Of a stretch of DNA of 44,185 bases, positions 24,351 to 31,708 are shown in pieces. The stretch is from Candidatus [Bacteroides] periocalifornicus (lineage in GTDB: Bacteria; Bacteroidota; Bacteroidia; Bacteroidales; CAJPTX01). Each line of letters starts with the position of its first letter. Position 1 is the first letter of the stretch. The translations under genes were made by a program, and so were the position numbers. The notes below the pieces were generated by a model. It was not told the origin of the DNA, searched no databases, and saw only the letters and a list, made by a program, of their open reading frames with translations. Location: NCBI GenBank assembly GCA_001421095.1, contig LIIK01000018.1, positions 1 through 44,185 on the forward strand, read 5' to 3'.

Positions 24351-25688
24351 ATGGCTAGAATCGCAGCCCTCTACCGAAATCGCTACCTCCGCTTCGCCAT
24401 TGCCACCATCCTGTACCTGCTCATGGTAATCTGGCTGGGCAACTACTGGTGGCTCTTCGGGCTCCCCATCATCTTCGACATCTACATCACCCGCAAGGTG
24501 CATTGGTTCTTCTGGCGCAAACGGGGGGTAAAACGGCAGAAAGGATGGGTAGAGTGGCTCGACGCGCTGATATTCGCCGGGGTTGCCGCATTCCTCATCC
24601 GGCTCTTCTTCATCGAGGCCTTCACCATCCCCTCGGGGTCCATGGAGAAGACGCTGCTCATAGGCGACTACCTCTTCGTGAGCAAGGTGAGCTACGGGCC
24701 CAAGATGCCCAACACGCCGCTGGCCATCCCCTTCACCCACCACACCATGCCCTTCACGCGCAGCACGCCCGCCTTCCTCACCTGGATACAGAACCCCTAC
24801 AACCGCCGCCCGGGGCTCGGCCACATCAAGCGGAACGATATCGTGGTATTCCACTTCCCCGAGGGCGACACCGTGATTACCCAGTACCCCGAGCAGAGCT
24901 ACTACAACATCGTCCGCGAGCTCGGGCGCGAGTACGTCTGGCGAAACTACCAGCTCCTCATCCGCCCGGTAGACAAGCGCGAGAACTACATAAAGCGCTG
25001 CGTAGCCATACCCGGCGACACCCTAAGCATCCGCGCTGGGCAGGTGATGGTAAATGGCTCGCCACAGCCCCACTTCCCCGAAATGCAGCGTAACTATGCT
25101 GTGTGGACTGATGGCACCCCGATCAACACCCTTACGCTCGATAAACTCGGCATATCGAAGGCCGACCGTTCGTTTAGCGCAAGTGCCAGCGTGTACAATA
25201 TGCCACTCACCCAGACGATGGCGGAGGCGCTGGAGAAACTCCCAAACGTGAAGCAGGTGGAGCCCTACATAAGTACAGATTCTGCCAGGATGAACGGGAT
25301 GATATTCCCCCACGATGCGGCCTACCCCTGGACTGAGGATTTCTTTGGCCCACTGGTAATACCCAGCAAGGGTACTACTGTGCCCCTCACCCTCGCCAAC
25401 CTCCCCATCTACCGACGCATAATAGAGGTGTACGAGCACAATAGGCTGGAGGTGAAAGACTCCACCATACTCATCAACGGGCAGCCGGCCGCGAGCTACA
25501 CCTTCGGCATGGATTACTACTTCATGATGGGCGATAACCGGCACAACTCGCTCGACAGTCGGTTCTGGGGTTTTGTGCCTGAAGACCACGTGGTGGGGAA
25601 GGCGGTATTCATCTGGATGTCATCAGACCCCGAACGTTCCTTCCCCTTCAACATCCGCTGGAGGCGGCTCTTCACCAGGATACGATAG
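24351..25688 (+). CDS. lepB: Signal peptidase I
   Basis: This inner-membrane serine protease cleaves signal peptides from Sec substrates. From ATG 24351 it is 445 aa. Two hydrophobic segments (about 16-45 and 72-90) anchor it. Box B IPSGSMEKTL contains the nucleophile Ser97, box D YIKRCVAIPGD the general base Lys215, and box E GDNRHNSLDSRFWG lies near the C-terminus. It is much longer than E. coli LepB (324 aa), with an insertion of about 130 residues between boxes D and E, as is common in Bacteroidetes. The earlier ATG at 24297 lies upstream of the promoter and is rejected. The + strand here is C-rich, unlike the ribosomal genes. It stands alone between repeats. Confidence 0.95.
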   Translation: MARIAALYRNRYLRFAIATILYLLMVIWLGNYWWLFGLPIIFDIYITRKVHWFFWRKRGVKRQKGWVEWLDALIFAGVAAFLIRLFFIEAFTIPSGSMEKTLLIGDYLFVSKVSYGPKMPNTPLAIPFTHHTMPFTRSTPAFLTWIQNPYNRRPGLGHIKRNDIVVFHFPEGDTVITQYPEQSYYNIVRELGREYVWRNYQLLIRPVDKRENYIKRCVAIPGDTLSIRAGQVMVNGSPQPHFPEMQRNYAVWTDGTPINTLTLDKLGISKADRSFSASASVYNMPLTQTMAEALEKLPNVKQVEPYISTDSARMNGMIFPHDAAYPWTEDFFGPLVIPSKGTTVPLTLANLPIYRRIIEVYEHNRLEVKDSTILINGQPAASYTFGMDYYFMMGDNRHNSLDSRFWGFVPEDHVVGKAVFIWMSSDPERSFPFNIRWRRLFTRIR

Positions 25689-25744
25689 GCCCCCCAGGTA
25701 AGGGATTCGCGTGTGGGGCGGGCGGGACCTCCGCATAGAAATGT

Positions 25745-25900
25745 ACGGCATCGCACCTCTAATCGCGACGCAATGCCGTTAATTGCAATACGGTGTCGTT
25801 AATTGCGACGCAGAATCACCTTTAATCACGATACGGTATCGTTAATTGCGATGCAGTGTCGTTAATCGCAACGCGGCGCGCCACGTCGCGACAAAGACCC
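25745..25900 (+). repeat. Degenerate tandem ~20-bp repeats ending in the palindromic core
   Basis: About six units of the form GTTAATTGCGACGCAGTGTC follow one another (for example at about 25790, 25810, 25850 and 25870), interrupted once. The array ends in the core GCAACGCGGCGCGCCACGTC that marks the dispersed repeat family. It fills the space between lepB and the helicase gene, whose stop is at 25911. Confidence 0.65.
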
Positions 25901-25910
25901 GCAACAGCCA

Positions 25911-28190
25911 TCACACCCATCCCTTCACCCGTGCCACCATCTCCTGCACATTCAGCACGCCGAGGGCAAATCCCTTACGGGTAAGCTCCACAGGAAGGAA
26001 TTCGTCATACTTATCAAAAACCGGGGTCTCATTGGGGTAAAGAAGCTCCATAGGATCTAGCGGTTTGTTGACCTCTTCGGCCAATATCCTGAAGAAATCC
26101 TGCGCGCTCACCCCAAGCGAGAACTGCATGTAGTACGGGCGCACAGAGGTGAATCCCTTGAGCCGGAGACGATGCGCGCACCGCAGCCGTAAGAAACGCT
26201 CCAGCGCCAAAAAGGCGTAAGACCCCAACCAAGGGGTGAGGCTATACATCGTCCCGCCGAGGGGTATGAGGGGTTTTACCCCTAGGCCCGATTTTGCGGC
26301 GGCATCGCGTGCCTGCGCCAGCCGTGCCACTGCGTTGGGCAGTAAGTAGGGGTACACCTCGTGCTGGCGTAGAAGCTGCCACATACGCTCTAAGACCCTA
26401 GTGTGCACATCGCCAGCCACATCGCCAAAGTAGGCTGGCACCACCCCCTTCACGGGTTGGCAGTAGACCAGATGGCGCTTGGCATCTACCTCTTCCACCA
26501 CCCACACCCGCCCGGCAATGGCTATACGATCCTGCACTGGCGGTGGCTGTACTATGGTGCCCAGCTCCTTGGATTCCCACCGCACGGTATACTCCTCATT
26601 CTCCTGGAACACCGCGTAGAACTTGAAATTACCCACCACACGTTCCCCAGCCAGCCCCACTATGAGGCCGCCACGCTCGGTTTGCTGGAGATGATGGAGG
26701 GTGAGGAGATGATGGAGCAATAGGCGGAAATCATCCTTTGTCACCAGTCGGAACGGGCTAAGCGTCAGCACCCGCGAGGCGAGTTCGGCGGGCAGCATTT
26801 CGCCCTGTGCTGCCAAGATGCTCATGGTCTGGTGGTAGAGGAGGCTGTAGGGCAATCGCCCTTCACGGGGAGGCTCTACCCAACGATCCTCTAGGTAGAG
26901 CTGGATGAGCGCTATGGCCTGCAGGAGTTTCCAAGGAATGGTCTCGGGCAACAACGCGCGCGCTTCGGTGGGGTCTTCACGCAGCACAAACCACATCTCC
27001 GACGGCACGCCACGTCGCCCTGTTCGCCCCATGCGCTGTAGGAATGAGGATACCGTGAAGGGGGCATCGATCTGGAAAGCCCTCTCTAGCCTGCCGATAT
27101 CTATCCCCAGCTCGAGAGTAGAGGTGGTGCAGACGCTCACCAAGCTGTCATCCTGCTTAATCACATCCTCTGCGCTCTCACGGTAGCTCACCGAGAGATT
27201 GCCGTGGTGAATGAGGAATCTATCGGGCTCATGCGCCGCCTCGCAGTACCCCCTTAGGGTGGCAGTAACCACCTCACACTCTTCACGTGAGTTGGCGAAT
27301 ATCAGACACTTATGGCCACGGGTGTGGTTGAATATGTAGGTGTAGCCAGGGTCGGCCTGCTGCAGGCTGCTGGGGATAGCTGGCGTATCATCGGCATCGG
27401 CAAGCTCTACCGACAATCCAGAGGGCTGCGATGGCGGGGCAGCACGGTTTTCCCCACCAGCCTGCGCATCGGTTGGAGTACCTTTGCCTAGGGTGAAGAA
27501 ATGCTGCATAGACAGCCTCCACCGGGTGTCGCCCTTCTGCTGCAGGCGGGGGATTACCGTTGGCCTACCGGTGCCCTCCGCTAAGAATTGCCCTACAGTC
27601 TGGGGATCGCCCACCGTGGCAGAAAGGCCAACCCGCCGGGGATTCACCCCTGCAAGCCGTGACAGGCGCTCTACCAGGCAGAGGGTTTGCCCGCCCCGGT
27701 CTCCCCGTAGGAAGGCGTGGATCTCGTCTATCACCACAAAGCGAAGATCGCCGAACAGGAAGGGGATCGCCGCATGCCTATGGAGTAGCATGGCCTCTAG
27801 CGACTCGGGGGTAATCTGCAGTATGCCTGAGGGCTCTTTGGCCAACCTGCGCTTCTCAGACTGCGATACATCACCATGCCAATGCCATACGCGAATGCCT
27901 GTATGCTCGCACACCTCCTCGAGCCGGGTGAACTGATCGTTGATCAGAGCCTTGAGCGGCGCGATGTAGAGGCAGCCGATGGATGCGGGGGGCTGCTCCT
28001 GCATGAGGGTGATGATGGGGAAGAAGGCGGCCTCGGTCTTCCCAGAGGCGGTGGAGGCGCACAGCAGCAGGTTATCGCGGGTATTGAATATGGCATCGGC
28101 CGCTGCTGCCTGTACCGCCCTAAGGCTCTGCCACCCCTGCCGGTAGATGTAGTCCTGGATGAAGGGGGAATAACGGGAGAAGAAATCCAT
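25911..28190 (-). CDS. Lhr-like superfamily 2 DEAH-type helicase (BrxHI-like)
   Basis: An ATP-dependent nucleic-acid helicase or translocase of 759 aa. Motifs seen: I ASTASGKT (45-52), II DEIH (155-158), III SAT (190-192), IV LIFANSREECE (296-306), V TSTLELGIDIG (356-366), VI QRMGRTGRRG (385-394). A loop of about 50 residues rich in Gly, Pro and Ala at 235-285 separates the two RecA lobes. The C-terminal 340 residues fit the Lhr-type winged-helix and C-terminal extension. BrxHI of BREX has this architecture, but none of the BREX core genes lie nearby. Upstream on the same strand lie the P-loop ATPase and TerB_N/TerB_C genes. A repeat piece and a terminator separate it from the ATPase gene, so it may need its own promoter; none is recognised. 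Confidence 0.9.
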   Translation of the reverse strand: MDFFSRYSPFIQDYIYRQGWQSLRAVQAAAADAIFNTRDNLLLCASTASGKTEAAFFPIITLMQEQPPASIGCLYIAPLKALINDQFTRLEEVCEHTGIRVWHWHGDVSQSEKRRLAKEPSGILQITPESLEAMLLHRHAAIPFLFGDLRFVVIDEIHAFLRGDRGGQTLCLVERLSRLAGVNPRRVGLSATVGDPQTVGQFLAEGTGRPTVIPRLQQKGDTRWRLSMQHFFTLGKGTPTDAQAGGENRAAPPSQPSGLSVELADADDTPAIPSSLQQADPGYTYIFNHTRGHKCLIFANSREECEVVTATLRGYCEAAHEPDRFLIHHGNLSVSYRESAEDVIKQDDSLVSVCTTSTLELGIDIGRLERAFQIDAPFTVSSFLQRMGRTGRRGVPSEMWFVLREDPTEARALLPETIPWKLLQAIALIQLYLEDRWVEPPREGRLPYSLLYHQTMSILAAQGEMLPAELASRVLTLSPFRLVTKDDFRLLLHHLLTLHHLQQTERGGLIVGLAGERVVGNFKFYAVFQENEEYTVRWESKELGTIVQPPPVQDRIAIAGRVWVVEEVDAKRHLVYCQPVKGVVPAYFGDVAGDVHTRVLERMWQLLRQHEVYPYLLPNAVARLAQARDAAAKSGLGVKPLIPLGGTMYSLTPWLGSYAFLALERFLRLRCAHRLRLKGFTSVRPYYMQFSLGVSAQDFFRILAEEVNKPLDPMELLYPNETPVFDKYDEFLPVELTRKGFALGVLNVQEMVARVKGWV

Positions 28191-28261
28191 GATATAACTC
28201 TTCCTAGCTATGTTTTACCATACGTATTAGAGAATACAGGAGAAGGTGCAACCGCTGGGGT

Positions 28262-28330
28262 TGTGCGGGGGTTTTAAGCGCGATGCGGCTCGCCACGTTG
28301 CTACAAACGCACCCGGCGAGATTGTAATCG
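28262..28330. repeat. Fragment of the dispersed repeat core between helicase and ATPase genes
   Basis: TTTTAAGCGCGATGCGGCTC followed by GCCACGTTGCTACAAACGC matches the core module of copies B and C (GCGACGCGGCRCGCCACGTC, then GCTACAAA) with a few changes. It sits in the 275-nt gap 28191-28465 with the terminator at 28385. Confidence 0.6.
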
Positions 28331-28384
28331 CGTATTTCATTCTGGCTAACGGATTGAAAATCATTCTGCGTTCCCATTCCTGGC

Positions 28385-28447
28385 AAAAAAAAGGGAGGCT
28401 GCCTACTGGGTGGACATGTGGTCCACGCCATGCAGACAACCTCCCCC
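28385..28447 (-). terminator. Compound terminator after the ATPase gene
   Basis: On the minus strand GGGAGG...GTCTGC pairs with GCAG.CTCCC, enclosing an inner perfect hairpin GTGGAC-CACAT-GTCCAC, and a run of eight T follows. It ends transcription from the ATPase gene 19 nt after its stop, before the helicase gene. Confidence 0.75.
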
Positions 28448-28465
28448 ACTGAAAATGCGTATGGG

Positions 28466-29800
28466 TCAGAGCGTGAAATCGGCCAACCCAGGGTCTATCT
28501 CCCTATCCTCCAGCTCGGGCTTGGCAAATGTAAAGGCCTCAGAATGGAGCAGGGAGGCGATACTTTGCTCTGGATGCTGGTAAAGAATGTCGAGCAGCTC
28601 TACAAAATCTCTAATAACCTCGCGCGGGGTAATGTGGGCATTCGCCCCAATGCGCTCAAATTCGATCTTTATGAAATCGGCCAGATCGTGCTCATTCAGC
28701 CTCTTAGGGTAACCGTAAAGCCCAGCGTGCATCTCGGCGAGCTTCTCGGTAAGCACGAGCATCTCCTCTGGCGAGAGGGGGGTGAGCCTGATGATGGGCG
28801 CCAGCAGATCTTGCCCGCCTAGCTGCGCGAATTTCCCCCCCTGTAGGCGGGATCGCAGCGCCTCGTAGCTGAATACTCCCCGGTGCGTATCCTCCACGCA
28901 CTCTGGCGTCCCACACATCACTATGCCTATGTACTCGGCCTTCCCCTGGAGGGCATCGTTGTACATGGCGAGGAGCTTTTCATAGTTGTACTGGCGAGCT
29001 ACGCTGTGGGGTATCTTGTACACGTTGACCAGCTCGTCTATCAGCACCAGAAGGCCGCTGTAGCCTGCCTGCCGAAAGAAGAGGGCTAGCAGCTTGAGGT
29101 AATCATACCAATCCTCATCGGTCACTATCACGCTAACGCCCAGCTCGCGCTTCGCCTCGGTCTTAGATGTATACTCCCCTCTAAACCACTTAAGCACCAA
29201 AGCCTTCCGCTCATCATCCCCCTCTACGAAAGCCCTGTAGTAGGCGGCCAGGAGATTCGCGAAATCAAATCCATGCACTAGGGTCTGCATGCTACGAACC
29301 ACCTCAAATATCTGCTGCTCTACGGTTAGGGCAAACTGGGGGGCATCTGGGGCTATCCCACGGGTGGCGGTGGTGGCGGTCTGCACGGAATTGATCCAGC
29401 GGTCTAGCACCAATGAGAGCGCTCCGCCCTCTGGCTTGGACTTCACGCTCAGGTTCTTCACCAGCTCTCGGTAGGTGGCTAGCCCCTGCCCGCCCGTCCC
29501 ATGCAGGCGACGATCGGGGCTAAGGTCAGCATCCACCACCACGAAATTCCTGTCCATAGCGTAGTTCCGTATCGTCTGCAGCAGGAATGACTTGCCGCTC
29601 CCATACTTCCCCACTATGAATCGGAACGATGCGCCCCCCTCGCCTACTATGGCCACATCGCGCAGGAGGGCATCCACCTCTAGCTTTCGCCCCACGGCTA
29701 TGTACGGCAGCCCCACCCTGGGCACTACGCCCCCTTTCAGGGAGTTCAATACAGCCTGGGCTATACGGCGTGGAACGCGGGGAATATTAGAATCCATCAT
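28466..29800 (-). CDS. BrxD-like P-loop ATPase (DUF2791-type, AAA+/ORC-like)
   Basis: A 444-residue protein of the family annotated as BREX ATP-binding protein BrxD. Walker A GKYGSGKS is at 64-71 and Walker B LLVLIDEL at 250-257. The family-specific stretches RRIAQAVLNSLKGGVVPRVG (11-30), VVDADLSPDRRLHGTGGQG and the C-terminal ITPREVIRDFVELLDIL are all present. Family members are thought to load or regulate a partner helicase; that role is inferred here. Two ATGs are adjacent (29800, 29797). It lies 284 nt downstream of the TerB_N/TerB_C gene and 275 nt upstream of the Lhr-like helicase, same strand. This spacing is wide for co-translated partners and is filled with repeat pieces. Confidence 0.88.
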   Translation of the reverse strand: MMDSNIPRVPRRIAQAVLNSLKGGVVPRVGLPYIAVGRKLEVDALLRDVAIVGEGGASFRFIVGKYGSGKSFLLQTIRNYAMDRNFVVVDADLSPDRRLHGTGGQGLATYRELVKNLSVKSKPEGGALSLVLDRWINSVQTATTATRGIAPDAPQFALTVEQQIFEVVRSMQTLVHGFDFANLLAAYYRAFVEGDDERKALVLKWFRGEYTSKTEAKRELGVSVIVTDEDWYDYLKLLALFFRQAGYSGLLVLIDELVNVYKIPHSVARQYNYEKLLAMYNDALQGKAEYIGIVMCGTPECVEDTHRGVFSYEALRSRLQGGKFAQLGGQDLLAPIIRLTPLSPEEMLVLTEKLAEMHAGLYGYPKRLNEHDLADFIKIEFERIGANAHITPREVIRDFVELLDILYQHPEQSIASLLHSEAFTFAKPELEDREIDPGLADFTL

Positions 29801-29814
29801 GTTAGGATCGTTGC

Positions 29815-29945
29815 CTTACTACGATGCTGCATCCCGCATCGCTACATTCTGTGATAAATCGTAAGCGGCTGACTAACGGTTGAATTTGCTACTGCGATTG
29901 GGCAAACACCCGCTTACACTCGGCATTGCCCTACCTGGACACAAG
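29815..29945. repeat. Degenerate dispersed repeat between ATPase and TerB genes
   Basis: TACGATGCTGCATCCCGCAT followed by CGCTACATTCTGTGATAAAT resembles the core-plus-AT-rich junction of copies B and C. Further on, CACTCGGCATTGCCCTACC resembles the CACTCGCTACGCTCGGCATC module. Divergence is higher than in the other copies. The rest of the 284-nt gap (to 30084) shows an inverted repeat at 30036-30069 (GCACTTTACC / GTAAAGCAC) without a T-run. Confidence 0.5.
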
Positions 29946-30084
29946 CTCAACTGCAAGCCGCTAATAGACACCTAAATTTCACCAAGCATACAGGGATCTC
30001 AAGCTGGAAATCTACCAATAGTTCAACAATCACATTGCACTTTACCAAGGCCTTTCAGCCCGTAAAGCACTGTTGGAATGGCTA

Positions 30085-31617
30085 TCATTCAGCCTCTTCC
30101 TGAATAGCATTGGCCAACTCGCCCCTATAGTCCTCTACCACCTCCACGCCAGCCTCTCCCTCCTCCAGCACCGTATCTTGAAACACTGGGTAAAGGGCGG
30201 TATTCACAGCCTCCACCATCACACCCAGTGGCGTATGCGTGGCCCGCAGGTAGCCCCTCCAATCGGCACCGTTCAAGACCAACGCCAGAAACTCCCGTGC
30301 GGTGGGTGGTATGCGCATAGGCTCGGTGGACACAGGGGCTTTCGTAGGGGTAGCTGCATGCTGCGGTTGGCTCGGCACTGGATTATACTCCGCGGTAATA
30401 TGGTCCGCATCCGGCGCTTCTACCCCTTCTAGCAAAGCCTCGCGCACCGATGCAGCATCTTGCCGTATTGAATCTAAGCGCCCAAGATTCACCTCTACCT
30501 TGGGTCTATTGGCCTCTTCTACTGCCTTACAGTACTCTTCTATAGCCAGCCCTACGCACTGCACTACCGCGCCGTTATACACCCTCTGCTTGAGCTTATG
30601 GGGATACTTTAGGTAGAGCCGTAGCTGCCGATCTACCTCATGGCAAAGCTCCTCAAAGATCTGCTTGGTCTGGGCGTAGGGGTAGGTGTCTACCATCCAC
30701 ACGCCATTAACGCAGGCATAGCTCCTCCGTGGGGTGATGGGAACTTCCCGATTTTGCGGGGGGTGGGGATTGTAAAATACGGCTGCCTGGAAAAGGAATA
30801 CCCCTACCCGCCTACGACGGCCAAGACATACCGTCTCGAACCGAAGACGTGTGCCAGCGCAATAAACGGGGGCCGCCAATCGTATAGACCGCGCCACGAT
30901 GGCTGTGAACTCGTCGGGGTACTTGCGGTAGAGCGGGCTTTTATCTGGTTGGGATCTTGCGAGCCGAACCATGGTGCTAAAGAGCTCTTGGTCAGTAATA
31001 TCCTGGTAATGCTGTAGGACCTCGGCTGCCGCATCGTTACGTATCTCCCCTTCGAAGAATTCAGGAATCCTGTCACGAAGGTCGTAGTACACCACATAGT
31101 CGCACATCCAAGGGCCTAGGTAGTACTCCAGGTTAGGATACGTAGGGCAGTAGGCATCGCGGATCTCCTCTAGCATGGCCAATCCCTGCGCGGGGGTCTT
31201 TACCCCGATGTTCATGAGTATCTCGTAGATGTAGACGAATACGTAGGATAGCGAGACCTCGGGGTATATGCCCCTTCGCATCAGCTTGCGGAAGGTGAAG
31301 TAGCTCAGCTGCTGCGCACGGTTCATCTTCGCGTAGGTGGGGTAGTAGGCCTTGAATGGGACTATGGGCTCTTCCTCCTCCCGCCCTACCATCTGGATTG
31401 CCGCATAGTAGAAGTCCTCTGAAGGGCTAAAGGCAAAAGCTTGTCCACCCTTCGTGCCAAATGGTGAGGGCATACGCATACTAACCCCTCTAGCAGCAGG
31501 CGATGCGCCAGATGACGTAATGGCTCGGACGCGCTCCCAGAAATCACGGTCGCCTTCGCTGGTAGCTGTAATGCCTATTGGCTCGTCGGTATACTCGTTG
31601 TCAGAATCGTGAAGCAT
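30085..31617 (-). CDS. TerB_N and TerB_C domain protein
   Basis: A 510-residue cytoplasmic protein. Residues about 86-300 match TerB_N: PFKAYYPTYAKMNRAQQLSY, FTFRKLMRRGIYPEVSLSYV, FVYIYEILMNIGV. Residues 374-510 match TerB_C: VNLGRLDSIRQDAASVREAL, AREFLALVLNGADWRGYL, GVMVEAVNTALYP, and GVEVVEDYRGEL near the end. The short linker (about 400-440) is Pro/Thr/Ala-rich. These domains normally flank TerB in tellurite-resistance-related stress systems; a canonical TerB domain is not obvious between them. The biochemical role is unknown. Followed on the same strand by the P-loop ATPase and Lhr-like helicase, and preceded by recQ, it is probably the sensor or scaffold of a DNA-processing module. The ATG touches a stable hairpin. 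Confidence 0.88.
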   Translation of the reverse strand: MLHDSDNEYTDEPIGITATSEGDRDFWERVRAITSSGASPAARGVSMRMPSPFGTKGGQAFAFSPSEDFYYAAIQMVGREEEEPIVPFKAYYPTYAKMNRAQQLSYFTFRKLMRRGIYPEVSLSYVFVYIYEILMNIGVKTPAQGLAMLEEIRDAYCPTYPNLEYYLGPWMCDYVVYYDLRDRIPEFFEGEIRNDAAAEVLQHYQDITDQELFSTMVRLARSQPDKSPLYRKYPDEFTAIVARSIRLAAPVYCAGTRLRFETVCLGRRRRVGVFLFQAAVFYNPHPPQNREVPITPRRSYACVNGVWMVDTYPYAQTKQIFEELCHEVDRQLRLYLKYPHKLKQRVYNGAVVQCVGLAIEEYCKAVEEANRPKVEVNLGRLDSIRQDAASVREALLEGVEAPDADHITAEYNPVPSQPQHAATPTKAPVSTEPMRIPPTAREFLALVLNGADWRGYLRATHTPLGVMVEAVNTALYPVFQDTVLEEGEAGVEVVEDYRGELANAIQEEAE

Positions 31618-31641
31618 GAAGAAAAGGGGGATACTCCCCCC
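31617..31641 (-). terminator. Terminator of recQ, abutting the TerB_N/TerB_C start codon
   Basis: On the minus strand GGGGG-AGTAT-CCCCC is followed by TTTTCTTC and immediately by the ATG of the next gene at 31617. It lies about 70 nt after the recQ stop. The only Shine-Dalgarno-like bases (GGGGGAG) are inside the stem, so it may also hide the ribosome-binding site. Confidence 0.65.
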
Positions 31642-31708
31642 ACCTAGCCTGTATATTGATATTCTCTGGGTGTGAATGAGGGGCGCAACTAACTAATTCT
31701 GCCTACCG

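Noticed and set aside
24132..24854. Long minus-strand open frame over the start of lepB
   Set aside because: It is antisense to lepB, very rich in Glu, Val and His, and runs into the hairpin. No family resemblance.
23120..25900. CRISPR array
   Set aside because: Repeats are degenerate, of unequal spacing, and the intervals are related to each other. No cas genes are present.
25911..31617. Complete BREX system
   Set aside because: Only BrxD-like and BrxHI-like proteins are present; PglX, PglZ, BrxC/PglY and the other core genes are absent from the window.
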